A DNA stretch of 64,000 bases from Albifimbria verrucaria (lineage: Eukaryota > Ascomycota > Sordariomycetes > Hypocreales > Stachybotryaceae): positions 558,001-622,000 of the forward strand of contig JAHREC010000011.1 in NCBI GenBank assembly GCA_020081605.1. The letters are read 5' to 3'. Position numbers and translations under genes: made by a program. Below the pieces are notes generated by a model that saw only the letters and a program-made list of their open reading frames with translations, was not told the DNA's origin and did no database searches. This document shows positions 47,981 through 60,162 of this stretch, piece after piece (the stretch's first letter is position 1; the number at the start of each line of letters is the position of its first letter).

Positions 47981-49200
47981 CTTGGTCTTCAGTTGTCAAG
48001 TATGGCAATAAACCACGTCCAGATGACAGAAAAAGGAAACCGTTGAGATCTATTCATGAGCGGGCTTTTAGATACCTTATTCCACCCGCGGGAACAAGAT
48101 GCGGCTTCTTGTCCCTGGGCGCCGCCCCTCGAAAGGGCAGGTGAATAAAGCCCCTAACGTCGGCAGTTCATGCTCACCTCTCCATAGTATAAAACATGGG
48201 AGATACAGTTCTGCAAATTTTCGTTTTGAGTCGACATCACTTGTATAGCCAGAGGTTTTACCAAATACACATGTTTTGAAAAGAAACACAACAAGCCTGT
48301 GAACCTGTTCCAGCAATTGAGGTCCTCATTAACCGCTATCTTGGTGATGAAAGCAATCTTAAGTTCATAGAGGTGGAGCTGCCAATGGGCCAGGTGCTTG
48401 TAGCAGATGTGGATACTATACCAAGACCTCGTATTATACGAGCTTGGTGGTGGTGTACAAGGATTTGAAAGCGTCGAACAATATTCGCCAAGCATCGGGT
48501 TCAAATAGAACGCGATATTCAATTCGAAATTTCTCAAGATGATCTGCAATCACTATAGAGCATTCCTGCAGTGTAGGCTTTGTCAATGGTCTAGGCTAAG
48601 ATAATAAATGTGAACATTACATTGAAACAGTGCTTCAATATTCACCAAGCGAGCAGAAAAAGTGTTTCTGTTCCTGTTACAGTACAGTGTTGCTCTCCTC
48701 TAGGCGAATCGAGGTTTTGAGCTTGCACCAGAGACCAAGTAAGCCTTGGGGCTCTATCAATCAATTTCTGGAATATGCGATCCATCCAGCCAGATTTATC
48801 GGCCGTAGGATTCACAGAACAGTTGCCGCATACCCTGGTGACGGCGTAATTCAGCTGTTTCTTTACGAGTCTCCACAATGACGTCTGAGCTGATCTTCTA
48901 ACGTAGTTAGCTTTAAGGCTTGTCAACTCATTGCAGGAAATTTGAATCGCTTTAAATGGCTACCTTGGTAGCATCAACGCAATATTAGGATAGCCTCTAG
49001 TACGCAGAAGTGTTCGTCGGCTGGTACAGGGTTCAGAATCTGCGGCAGGCAGTTAATCATGGACGCAATTCTGGCGAATTCATCTTTGCTCCAATTGAAC
49101 AGCACAAATCAGTACAAATCGGTATTTCATGTGCTGCACAATTCCAAACAATTCAAGTGTTCTATTCGATTTCGTGACCATTGGGCCCAATTCCATTGAC
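47981..49200. other. gene-free spacer
   Basis: About 1.2 kb. Open frames such as 48154-48549 (minus) have no recognisable domain or splice structure. The protease promoter lies at its left end. Confidence 0.4.
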
Positions 49201-49655
49201 TTAGGCGTACTGGCTTGTCTGAACACCCTCGATTGGTGGCAACCAAGAGGGCCGCCTAGCAACAAATATCTCGACAGCCGGCTTTGAGTCCACTTCTATG
49301 ACATTTTCACCGTCCAATGTTCCTGCTTTTAAAACTTTCGTATTTCCAAATGCTTCGCCCTCCCGCCAGACGGTTGTGCCACAGTCACCACAAAAATAAG
49401 ATGTCATGGTCTTTCCACTGCCTCCTTGGGTGGCGAACACCTTGGGAGTGCCTTTCGTTACCGAGAATCCATCGCTGTCAACGATGATGTTTGTAGAGAA
49501 CAAAGAGCCTGTTATCTTCCGACAGTCGGTGCAGTGGCAGAGACCCTACGCCATTAGCAAGTATCTGAGAAGGGATGAAAAGTACGAACCTTAAGTCGGA
49601 TTTCGCCAGCCGATTTGATGCGAATTGCGCCACAAAAGCAGCCGCCTTCAAACAT
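49201..49655 (-). CDS. GFA/CENP-V family zinc protein
   Basis: Small soluble protein of the glutathione-dependent formaldehyde-activating (GFA, DUF636) family. The Zn-binding Cys motifs are MFEGGCFCGAIR near the start, LCHCTDCRK after the intron and YFCGDCGTTVW later. The intron is 49546-49589 (gttcgt...gtag). I chose the ATG at 49655 because homologues begin just before the first Cys motif; an in-frame ATG at 49751 would add 32 residues. It ends at 49201. Members may bind S-hydroxymethylglutathione or other thiol adducts, and the true reaction of most fungal copies is unknown. No frame break. Confidence 0.88.
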
Positions 49656-50484
49656 TGTGTATGACTGTTCGCCTGGTCTAGTGTTGAGTCGAGAGGGATG
49701 GGAGAAAATGATAGGCAACGAAGCAACTGTCAGACGCTCCGCTTCAGCCATTTGGAAAGATGATATCAATATCTCCTCTTTGCCCCTCACTTCCCCACCT
49801 CCCTATGTCAGCTCATGCACTGTGCCTTGTTTGATCCTTTGTGAAACCTGAAATGTTGCTACCCTGGCCCAGCATGTTCACTGCTTATGGGAGGGTTCGA
49901 TAACTGGCTAATGGGCGGAACATGGCGCGAATTAGCCTAGTCCAGTCTTCAGCCACCTGTTCTGGCCAATCATATCCACATGCTGATCTATTGCCATCTC
50001 GGAAACTCAAGGTCAGTTGAATACCGCTGATTTCATCACGTAACGTAGAGCACCTGAGTCTATTTCTATCGACTCGTGAGTATCAAGAATAAGTTCTTAA
50101 ACATAGCGAGTTTATTTTCCTTCATAAGAAACTGTAACAGAACAATATTTAGGCTGCGTGACTCGGTCTATAGTTGGCTGCAACGAATATAGGGTATCTC
50201 AAAAGCATTAACCTCCTACTGGCACACTTATTTTTCTGCACGTAAAACTCTTGATAATTCATGATAATCTTAAAACGATAAAAAATAATAATATCTATCT
50301 CTTCTATTTGTTTAAACCGGAATGATTCTATGCAATATTCTACTTCTTTGCTAATGGTGTGTCGATATTTCTTCGACGTTGCTCTTATTAATAATCCTAA
50401 TTAAAAAATCTCTAAGACGGCGTGCCAACTAATTCGTATCTAGAGCTGAAATTGCAAATGGCATTAGGAATTTGAGAAACAACA
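49656..50484. other. intergenic region, partly A+T-rich
   Basis: About 830 bases with an A+T-rich stretch around 50210-50450 and no recognisable gene. Confidence 0.4.
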
Positions 50485-52321
50485 CTAATCGCTTTTCGAA
50501 TACTTGCTGCGCTGTCGAATTTTGTACCCGTATCGCCAAAATATGAACGGAAAGGGAAGCAAAGCCAGGGTCAGAAAGGCGAGGAGCGATGAGGCCCAAG
50601 GATAGCTAAGCTTTGTGTACATTTGGTTCCCAAATAAGGGAAAGCAGCAGCAAAGATGCATCGGACAAAGGCATTGGCGGCGAGGGCACTCGCAGCGTAT
50701 GATGGATACGCATCCACCTAGATAACGGTTAGCACAGCCGATAATCAAGCTGGGGTTAACTCACCAAAAACGTGAAAATACCAGTAAAGACAAGCAATGT
50801 GCCAGCACCAAAGATTCCTGACCCGATAACCGGTGCGATCCAGTGGACATGCTCAAATGATGTCCAGGCAAAGATGAACAGACCTCCTGTGACAAGGAAA
50901 GCACCAAGCACAGCAGGAGGCAGACGGTCCTCGGGCTCCATCTTATGCACATTACCTTGTTCAGCACGCGCCCTCAGGCGCTTGGCCTCGTATTGATGAT
51001 ACAGGAAGTCTCCAGCGGCGGCTAGAAGCATACCGACGAAAATTCCCATAAAGGACAACCCAACCTGCCAAAGGTTGAACTTGTGAAGGTTGCCAAATAC
51101 AAGCAGGAAGGCCCCGAAAAACAGATACAGAATTCCAAGGAGAACTGCGGAGAACAAGCATGTAACAAGAACCATGACTTCGTATGCAAGAAGCTGAAAT
51201 GGCCGTAAAAGAGAACGTCCTATCGCCAATTTTACAGATTTGTTTGTTGTTTCCATGGGGCTTTCCAGCGCTCGTCGCCGGTTTCTTTGCGCATACGCTT
51301 GGCCTTGTTGCGAAGAACGATGGGATCTATTGTAGTAATGTAAGCAAGCGAGTCAGTAATAGACATGTTGGTGTGACTCACGGTATGTCTCAGGAACGTA
51401 AAAGACTATTAGCAACAACATGACAAAGGACCAAATAAGTAAGACATAGTACGTCCATCTCCAATTTGTATAGTAGTTGATGAAACCGCCAACCAGTGGA
51501 CCAATAGTAGGGCCAAGGAAAGGTGCGAGGAGTATATCAGCATAGGGGCTTGCAGCTTCTCTCTGGTGAACAAGTCACTGACGGTACCACCCGAAACAGC
51601 GAGGAACGCGCTGCCTGACAAACCATCAAAGAACCGGGCAACAATCATAGTGGCCATGTTTTGAGCAACGGCCGAAGGAATAACCCAGATAAGGTACATT
51701 GTCCAAGCAACCAGATAAATTGGTCGACGGCCATAGAACTCACTCAGGGGCCCAAAAATCATGGGTCCGAAGCTGATACCCAAAACAAAGGTTGAGAGAC
51801 CCAGTGTAGCCACGATCCGGCTGCTGTTGAACTCTTCAGTAATCTGGGCATATGTTGACGTGTACATGGAACTCGCGGCAGTTCTGTTCTCATGTTAGCA
51901 GGCTGAGTCGAAATGAGGATTTCGCTGACGTACACGCAGAAGCTGCCACCTGATACAATTAAGATGATTAGCCATTTCCGCAAAATTCCCATGCTACGCG
52001 GACAATCCGGATCAGAATCGCCGCCCTCGAATTTGACCTCGAAAGCATGGGTTGGCGTTCGTGAGACTCGTCCAGCACCATCAGCCTCGTGTTCATCATC
52101 ATACCCATCATCGCATGCGTATCCATTCTGGGACCTAGCAACGCTTATGTAACGGGTCAAATTTTCCGGCCTCTGACTGGCGCTTTCTTCGGATGCATTT
52201 CCCCAGAAGGATCGCTGTCCAAAGACGTTTTCTCGCCGAAATCGCCGAGCTCGCCCCGAGCCGTCATATCGGCATCTGGAGAATCGCTGGCCGTCTCCAA
52301 AGTGCGATCATGGTCTGCCAT
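50485..52321 (-). CDS. MFS transporter, DHA1 multidrug family
   Basis: Twelve-TM drug:H+ antiporter. The ATG at 52321 opens a long hydrophilic N-terminus (about 110 residues, rich in Asp/Glu/Ser). TM1 is followed by an intron at the CV-TAASSMYTSTY junction (about 51882-51930). Motifs: GPLSEFYGRRPIYLVAW (motif A), RFFDGLSGSAFLAVSGG, LGPTIGPLVGGFINYYTNWR (motif C) and VFYVPET. A large central loop contains RNKAKRMRKETGDERWKAPM. The last block, 50748-50485, ends in a basic tail (GYKIRQRSKYSKSD). Introns lie near 51318-51375 and 50750-50762. A frame break lies near 51535. Fluconazole/benomyl-resistance-type pumps share this architecture. Cargo unknown. Confidence 0.87.
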
Positions 52322-53272
52322 GATGCTCGAATCAATTGCTGATGGCGAAAATGGCAGTCGTCTCTGTTCTTGCGGGATCTAGGTCGACACTCATTCACTG
52401 CTCATTTCCTGGTAGTGCCTTATTCCCGTGGGGTCGCGGACGAGAAACTGATTCAACGGTGAGAAAGAGGCACCTTGGAAACCAACCTCGATCAATGTAA
52501 GAGGGACAATCAATGCCGAGGAAAATTCTTTCGACTGTTTATGAAGCAACTGATGCTCCCGTTGAATCCGTATAGATAACGTGACAGGCTTACAACGAAA
52601 TTTGTCAATGACGCGGATGGGATAACGGCATTACTAATGCCTCAACGAACAGCCGGTGGATACATGACTCAAAAATGGTTAGGGCTTCGGCTTTGGTTAT
52701 TCCCATCAACCGTTGCGAGAAGCGTGTAAGCGTAGGCTGAATTGTTTAGCGTGAGACTGGTCCAGTTTCTGGTTAATCAGCCAACAAAGCCTCTCCACAA
52801 CTTATAGTGCCTCCCAGTTTGACTCCCATGTTTGAAGTCTGGTAGGCTAAACACCAAAATGCTTGATAGCAAAATCACCGCGCCGTGAACACCAATCAGA
52901 GGATTTGCCGCAGCGCTCCGATTTTGTGAATTGTGCTAGGGATGTATGTGATCGACAAGACCTCCCAAAGCTGCTATACAGGCGTGGGCAAGTCCTGGCT
53001 AATGCAAGCGGCGGGATTGGGCCTGTACAACCCACACCACATGAGAGCTGCCATGGTTGACTGGTTTTATATGCAAGAAGATCTTGTTTTTTGGGAGCCG
53101 AACAACTTCACCATCACACCCATGATATAACGCCACGCCCTGGACTATATATATCCCCTTAATTCCTAGCATTTTCAAGCATCAAACATCGTGATATCCC
53201 ATCTGACTTGTCCTTTGACTGGAATATCATAGCACTTGACTTGTCCCTTGGTGGAAATTTGCTACCTCAATC
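52322..53272. other. intergenic region between divergent genes, with TATA element
   Basis: About 950 bases shared by the minus-strand MFS gene and the plus-strand flavin oxidoreductase. TATATATA at 53146-53153 lies about 120 bases before the latter's ATG. No gene recognised, though a short open frame at 52933-53130 exists. Confidence 0.4.
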
Positions 53273-54733
53273 ATGGCCGCCTATCTCACGAAACGCATCA
53301 GCCACCCTCACCACGGAATCGCTGTATCGCGACCGGACACTCCAGATGTTGACAAGGCAGAAAAATGCAAGGAGCCAATCTTCAACGTTGCTGCCGAGGA
53401 GTGCCCTTTTTCACCCCAGCTCAGGACCCTCCCGCCGGTACAGCTGTGCTTCCTGCAGATGGCTCGCCGCTGCCTAAGCTATTCACGCCTCTGCGCATTC
53501 GTGGAATTGTCTTGCCCAATCGTATCTGGGTGAGCCCCATGTGCCAGTACAGCGCCCACGAAGGGTTCCATACACCGTGGCACATCACTCACTACGGTGG
53601 GATGGCTCAACGTGGGGTAAGTTTATGGCTGACCCTGCCCATGGCGCAAATGGATGACGGTTGCTTACTCGCTGCAGCCGGGTTTCATAATGATTGAAGC
53701 TACCGCTGTTCAAGCAAACGGTCGCATCACTCCAGAAGACTCTGGTATTTACCTCGATGCTCATGTCGACACCCTCCGCAAGCATGTTCAGTTTGCACAC
53801 AGTCAAAACGCGCTCATCGGTATCCAACTGGCTCATGCAGGCCGCAAGGCATCCACAGTAGCCCCTTGGCTGTCATCCGGCGCCGCGGCCCAGAAGGAGG
53901 CCAACGGTTGGCCTGATGACGTGGTTGGCCCAAGCGCGGAGCCGTTCAACGAGCATTATCCTACGCCGCGCAGCATGTCCCTACAAGAGATTGACCAGCT
54001 CAAGAAGGACTTTGTCGCCGGCGCACGGAGGGCTTTGGAGGCCGGCTTTGACATTGTCGAGCTGCACTTTGCGCACGGCTACCTTCTTTCCTCATTCTTT
54101 TCGCCGGCGGTGAACAAAAGAACTGATCAGTATGGCGGCAGCTTTGAGAACCGTACAAGGCTGGCAGTTGAACTCGTCGATGCGGTGAGACCCATCCTAC
54201 CGGACACCATGCCGCTCTTCGCGCGCATAAGTGCCACGGATTGGCTTGAAGAGAATCCTGATTTCCCTGAAAGTTGGACGGTAGAGGAAAGCGCTAAGCT
54301 CGCTAAGATTCTTGCTGAGCGCGGTGTTGATGTTCTTGACGTTTCTAGTGGGGGTAACCATCCGCAGCAAAAGGTCAAGGGCGGCCTAGGCTACCAGGCG
54401 GGTTTTGCAAAGCACATCAAAAAGGCTGTCGGAGACTCACTGCTGGTTAGCACGGTGGGTAGTATCAAGTCAGGCACCCTCGCAGAGCAGCTCCTCGCTG
54501 GCGGGCAGGACGAGAACGATACGCCATTGGACCTGGTTGCCGCAGGACGCATGTTCCAAAAGAATCCTGGCCTGGTATGGGCATGGGCTGAAGAATTGGG
54601 TGTTGAGATTCGGGTAGCACACCAGATCGGATGGGGCTTTGGAGGCAGGGGTGAACGACAAGAAGGAGTATGTGAAGCTTACAACCTCATGAATTGCTTG
54701 ATCAAAGAGCTGTCCAGCACATCCTGGCCATAG
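53273..54733 (+). CDS. old-yellow-enzyme family NADH:flavin oxidoreductase (YqjM-like)
   Basis: FMN-dependent ene-reductase of the old-yellow-enzyme class, YqjM/xenobiotic-reductase branch; it reduces activated C=C bonds using NAD(P)H. The ATG at 53273 is followed by a 60-residue extension. The barrel begins with LFTPLRIRGIVLPNRIWVSP and MCQYSAHEG. Intron 53617-53677 lies after HYGGMAQRG. FMN and substrate residues are in IGIQLAHAGRKAS, the HFAHGYLLSSFFSPAVNKRTD motif (His-Ala-His variant of HxAHGYL) and QYGGSFENR, and the phosphate site in STVGSIKSG and LVAAGRMF. A frame break is at ttttt 53407-53411 (one T missing). The C-terminus after GWGFGGRG reads plausibly. Strong family call. Confidence 0.92.
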
Positions 54734-56027
54734 ATTACACGTCATCTGCGCTGCTTTCGTGCTTCTTCACTAGTGATGACAGGGTGCTGCATTGTGTGAC
54801 CATAACACAAGATGTTCATGTGCGGCACAGGTCAGATTGGACTCAATTTTCACGTCACGCTCAGGTCAAACCTACCAATGAACAGACACCGGATAAGAGT
54901 AAAGCTTGTGTGTCAACCAAAAGACCAAATTTTCACTCCAATTTTAAGAGAAACCTCGAGCACGATCCTTGTTTGGCTGAATCATCTTGGGGCCTCGATG
55001 TGCACTTGTCAGGCGGTGTGACTTTTAAGTAAAAGCGACACAAACGGGGTGTTACACAGACATTTGCAGTCTTTTCCAAATCCAACAATCTCTTTTATCT
55101 GCCTGTCAGTTCCCCAGGAACGGCTTGTCAGGAAATAGTGCACTGAAATGGTTCAATACCACGTTCAATTGTGCGGAGCATTGAAAGCAGGAATTCCCTC
55201 GCTCTCAAGTCACCCAACGATCCAGACAATCAGAACCCAAGTTTAAAGATTAGTTTGTGTACAAAATGCCGTCAACTCCCTCCTTGCCTCATTGAAAGTA
55301 CCTTCGGGCTTCCTTTCAGTCACAACACCATTACAGCTTGAAGAATTAGAGATTTCCCTAGTCCTCTACTGATTGAAGGTCTACTTATATGAGGCTGTTA
55401 GTCAGAGATGAAGGTACCTTTTGATGATATGCTGCGGATATTATTCATATACTGCTTGCCTTAAGCTCTGAGCCCTGTGATGGGACCCGGCTGCCTCGAG
55501 TCCTGATAGTCATAATAGCGAGCGTAGCGAGGCCGGCTCGATGTAATCGCCGCCGGAGGCATTGCTAGAGCCTGCCGGGCTTTCCCTTCGCTCACCCTTA
55601 AGGGAAGGGTTTAAGTTCCTGTAATGACTAGTCGCATTCAAAATGTGTCACTTCGCGCGATGCTCTCATTTACTGTGCAAGCCGGATATCACAGTTCTAT
55701 TTGATGATGATGTGGAGAAGGTCTTGATAGGTAATTAAGTGTTGGGCAAAGAGAATTAATTCTTTATATAGTCGTTAGTGAAAGCTAGTCGAGGTGTAGG
55801 GCGTAGGCGTGAGCGCGAATCGTTCGCCATTGTGGGCTTTTAGCTTTAGACTGGCTAATATGGCTTTCAACTCCTGCAGACTAGCAATATATGGGACGCA
55901 TCGTAATGGGGCAGGACCTTTTTCGAACAGTGTTAGATGTGAGATGCTGGGATACATGAAGCTGATTTGAAATCCCAGACAAACCTGCCAAACTTGTTGT
56001 ATTCGCTAGGATGTTCCACTATTCCCC
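54734..56027. other. gene-free spacer holding the second dispersed repeat
   Basis: About 1.3 kb without a recognisable gene. It contains the second repeat copy at 55506-55634, listed separately. Confidence 0.45.
55506..55634 (+). repeat. dispersed repeat, copy 2
   Basis: Partner of the block at 3471-3593, same orientation. Shared cores gcgagcgtagcgaggccgg and atcgccgccggaggcatt are nearly identical. The rest (gggctttcc, then gggaaggg, then a gtaatgact-like end) aligns with scattered substitutions. I judge overall identity to be roughly three quarters by eye. Likely remnants of a short mobile element. Confidence 0.6.
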
Positions 56028-56516
56028 TCACTTAGCTCCCAGAAGCTTTCGAGGAGCTGGACCACCTTTCCTAGTCGGTGCTGGAGCGCTATAAACGCCC
56101 CCTGCACTGTTCGCAGCATCCACCAAGGTCGCAAAATCTTTGGAGCCTATGTTGAGCGCAATCAGCTCGCTTTGGGCCTGAGCGAAAGTCACTCGTACAG
56201 TCTGAGCTGGTGTGCTTTCATCTTGCAGGTTTCGCCGCACTAGAAGCACAGATCCATTGCTGGCAGTCTTATCATCCACGATAGCAAAGTGCCACGTCCC
56301 GGGTAGGCGCGAGGAAACCTGGTCAACTGTGCTGCCTATGAAAGGAGACGTGTAGTCTCGCGTAGGAGGCTGAGATGCAGTTTGCGGAACGTCCGCCACT
56401 CCGTCTCTTATCTTTGTAACGAGTGCAAAGACTCGAGGACTATTGGGTACCAAGCAATTATGTTCTTGATGGGCTTCATCAAGGAAACGATCAATCACCT
56501 GAATACCGTTAGTCAT
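56028..56516 (-). CDS. hypothetical protein, 162 residues
   Basis: Uninterrupted open frame from the ATG at 56516 to 56028. I do not recognise a family. It has a polar N-terminus (QVIDRFLDEAHQEHNCLVP), a central segment with LPGTWHFAIVDDK that could be beta-rich, and a C-terminal tail rich in Ala, Pro and basic residues (APAPTRKGGPAPRKLLG). No signal peptide or membrane segment. A further minus-strand open block at 56806-56621 may be an upstream exon or unrelated. Codon usage looks like that of real genes. Confidence 0.5.
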   Translation of the reverse strand: MTNGIQVIDRFLDEAHQEHNCLVPNSPRVFALVTKIRDGVADVPQTASQPPTRDYTSPFIGSTVDQVSSRLPGTWHFAIVDDKTASNGSVLLVRRNLQDESTPAQTVRVTFAQAQSELIALNIGSKDFATLVDAANSAGGVYSAPAPTRKGGPAPRKLLGAK

Positions 56517-58073
56517 CGTGGCTCGGAATGAAGCAAGGCCATAAATACATCAAGTGGAACTTGAGCAGTACAACAGACAGGAATTGTCCCCATACTGTAG
56601 AAACAGGACGCGAAGCCGGTTTAAAATTTGATGCCTTTTTTTGTTTGTGCAGATGATATAATGAGACGCAGCATGGAAACATACTTATACCTCAGGTCAC
56701 CACGAACACGTTGACCACTTTCGAAAAGGGTCATCTGCTGACGTGATGGCAAATCATTATCGACATCAAATTCACATGGCTCAAAAGGGAAAACTTCAAG
56801 TTCCACTTAATTGTAGACTCTAGGCCAATGATTTGGGCATGGGCGATGGTTCCAAGACTAACGCTTGTAGGTCAACCGCTGGCCATGGTGGCTATGTGCA
56901 GTGCTGTTGATTGCGAGAACCCGGGCGACAGATCTCAATATAACAAAAGGCACAGCCTGAGTTTTTAAATCGTTAATCACCTCTCTTGTTACATTTTCAC
57001 GGTGCATTTACAACTTTGTCCTATCAGATGCGTTTCTGCTCAAAGTGTCGCAAGTGAGCTGTAACAATCACCGAGCACGCGACATCCCCTAATAGAGACG
57101 AAGTTAATTTTCTTTGCATGGAGCAATGGTCGTTTGCTCACTGTCGAAGATTGTTATAATTACTACAACAAGTGCCAATGAAAGACCCGAATTAGTAGTA
57201 TCTATGGTACGCTACGCTAATACACGTCACGAAGACGAGCTTAGGTTTGGCCTTTATACACAAATGCATGACACAGGCGCCCATACAATATGGGTCAGCC
57301 GGACACGAGGTCAAGCGGTGGATTCTTAAAAGGAGGAAACCTTGGGCAACAGATAGCCAATTCTCTGATATTTCTTCATACATGGTTAGGCCGGAATCAC
57401 TGTAAGCTGTGGTTAGGACTGCCGTGCGATGGACCACTTCCGTTGTCCGGCCGGAGGAAAACAGTTTCAGGACGCCCCAGATTGTTCACAAACCTTTGAC
57501 TTACCATCCACCAAATGTGAGATTATCTACCACACTCGAATATTACACCAAGACATCAATGAGGACACTCGTCTACAACCAGCAAGTTGACGAAGCAATA
57601 TGTAACGAAATTGGGCATGACTACTCTTGTGGTCCAACCTGGGCAACCAAGAGATGGCATGTCAATCGAGCTTGTCTATCTTGTGGATTCTATTTCGTTT
57701 GCTGGCTTGGCTCCAAGAAACTGCTAAACCATGTCCGGAGTGGGATAGCAATTCAATGCGCTAAACGAACTTATGCCTGCCCCAGACGGGGCACGGTCCT
57801 ACAAGAATCTCCCGAGGCTGAGATAAAGCGACCGTCTCAATTCATGCTCGGCCTGATTGTGATTGGCTGCTTTTGTCCCCGTAGCTCGTATTCTTAGACC
57901 CCTGTATCCTGAAATATTGGTTTTCCCTGAGAAATGCTGACCAGAGCTGCGACTGTTGCGGGCTTGCAATTGTTCTGTTTTTGATCATTGCATAGCTGTC
58001 ATCGATATAGATGCAGCTCAGTGATGCTGCTTGCAAGTTCTGGCATTTTCCCCAGAACTCGGGAACCAGCTAG
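56517..58073. other. mostly gene-free region
   Basis: About 1.5 kb. An open frame at 57409-57897 (plus) of 162 residues, Cys-rich near its middle, has no recognisable domain and lies in A+T-balanced sequence; I do not call it a gene. The right end must hold the promoter of the sugar transporter. Confidence 0.35.
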
Positions 58074-59657
58074 ATGTTGAGACCCATGGACGCCCTCTAC
58101 CATGGCTCGATCGACACGAACCACAGAAGCTTGAGGTTCATCCTGGCCCTTTGTGCAGGATGGTTCGGCCTGCAGCAAATTCTGGCAATCTTCTACGCCA
58201 GTGGCTACTTTTACCTGGCTTCCTTGGGCTTCAGCGACACGTCGATATCGCTAACATGGCTCTCGGGTCCTGTTGCTGGCATGTTTTTCCAGCCATTCAT
58301 CGGTGCCTTGAGCGACAACTCCGCGCATCCTTGGGGCAAAAGACGGCCGTTCATCGTCGCTGGCACTCTTGTCTTGATCTGCGCTATGCTTTCGCTGGCG
58401 TGGGCCGAGGAGATCATTACCGCCTTTTCTGGGGCTCCTCGGAGGACGAGTGGGGTTCAGGATGATCACCAACGCATCTTGACCTGGGGCCTGCTCATCT
58501 TCGTCACCGCCTGCATTTCGATTGCAAATCTTGCCATACAGCCCGTCCAGCTGGGTCTCCGGGCCATGATTGTTGATCTCGTTCCGATCCACCAGCAAGC
58601 CCAGGCACATGCATGGGTCGCAAAGCTCAACTTGGCGGGCAGCATCGTCGGATACAGCATTGGCTCAACAGACCTTACAAAGAGGTTGAGTTTCCTCGGA
58701 CAATCGCAATTTCAGATTCTGTGCAGCCTTGTGTGTCTGAATCTGTTGATATGCGTCTCGATTACTTGCTATTCCACCCAGGAGAAACTACTGCAAGAGC
58801 CTGATTGCTTGAGCCCACCTCGATCTGTCAGGAAATATTGCATTTCCCTCCTCATATCACTTAGAAACCTGTCTGTCACACGAAAAGTATGCGCTGCACA
58901 ATTCTTTTGCTGGCTGGCTTGGTTTCCAGTCATGTATTATATGGCAAAGTAAGTTACTTGAATCCATCCGTTTCGTCTCCAGCCTGGACTAACATCAACA
59001 AAGATATGTCGGGGCCCTACAATTAAAGGAGTCAGTCCGTATTAGCATCAAAGCCTCTACTTCGGATGAGACCAATGCAACCCGCACCGGTTCATTTGGA
59101 ATGCTGATTTTGCTTCCGCATCCCTCGTCATGACTACGATTCTTTCCTGGCTTGTAGATATTTCAGGCTCAGCATTTGCAGGTCGAAAACAATGGCAGCA
59201 AAACAGGTACTTTCTCTCAGCACAGTGGCTCTCTCTGCGCCGTATCTGGCTCATTTGTCAAATCATTTTCTTCATCTGCATGATGTCGACATTCGTCGTT
59301 GACAGCGTAAGATCGGCTTATGTCCTCGTCGCCCTGACCGGAATTCCATGGGCAGCTGGCACATGGATTCCTTTCACGCTGATTTCGCAAGATATTCGCA
59401 AGTCATTGAGCGAAACGGGTGATGGGGATGAGGATAACGCCTTGGCTGCCACAGTCGTGGGGCTTCACAATTCCGCGATAAACGCCCCTCAAATTGCTGC
59501 GGCAATAGGGAGCAGCTTTCTTTTCCTTTTCCTTGGTTCTCAAAATGCAGATTCAGCTCAAGATGGCGCTGGCTTGGAGGTTTGGCTGCTGCGGGCTGGT
59601 GGCGCATCAGCTTTGGTCGCGGCCTGGATTATCAGAGGACTACCCAATGCGAGCTGA
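58074..59657 (+). CDS. sucrose/alpha-glucoside transporter (GPH, SUT type)
   Basis: Glycoside-pentoside-hexuronide family symporter like fungal Sut1, importing sucrose or maltose with protons. The first exon (58074-58948) has many TM segments, the motif SDNSAHPWGKRRPFIVAGTL (the SUT signature after TM2) and ANLAIQPVQLGLRAMIVD. The intron is 58949-59003. The second exon contains SWLVDISGSAFAGRKQWQQN and TLISQDIRKSLSETGDGDED. The family signature RRPF is complete. A frame break is at tttt 59108-59111 (one T missing), just before the second-exon membrane segments. It precedes a ferric reductase on the same strand. Start at 58074; an ATG at 58086 is also possible. Confidence 0.88.
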
Positions 59658-60162
59658 ACAATAGTTTGATACACAGCATAATAGATAAGCTGAATTAATC
59701 CAGCTGAAATGGAGAGTAAATGTAGAGGTTTTCTCGTCGGTGATCAGTTGGGGTCTCCGAAATCCGCTGGACAACGTTGGTTTCAGTGCAGCTCATTTGC
59801 AACTAACGTCAAATTGGGTCCATTTTCTTTGTTTCTGGGCCCTGCTTACCAACAGACCGCCTAGTTGTAATCCGTGTCGTATAGTGAATACCCTGCAGGG
59901 TTCGAGGCCCGTGATCTTGCCAAGCCCGAATCCTCCGGGCCGCCCGTGCAAAGTCAGCTGGACCCCTCACCCACTCACCCAGCGCATCTTCGAGGTGGCT
60001 GCTGGAGATCTGGCGCTATGCAACTGTTGCCAACTCTATCTTCTAGATCTATTTCACCTTGTTGCTAAGGTCCTGACGTTGTTGCCCACTCGTGGGTTGT
60101 CGTGCAGGTCTCGCTAGGCGGAAGGCCTCATTAGCAGGCTGCGGATCCAGAGCGCGTGCGAC

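Noticed and set aside
48154..48549. 131-codon minus-strand open frame
   Set aside because: No recognisable motif and low-information composition; likely chance.
57409..57897. 162-codon open frame on the plus strand as a gene
   Set aside because: No domain, no signal peptide, no neighbouring splice structure and composition unlike the real genes.
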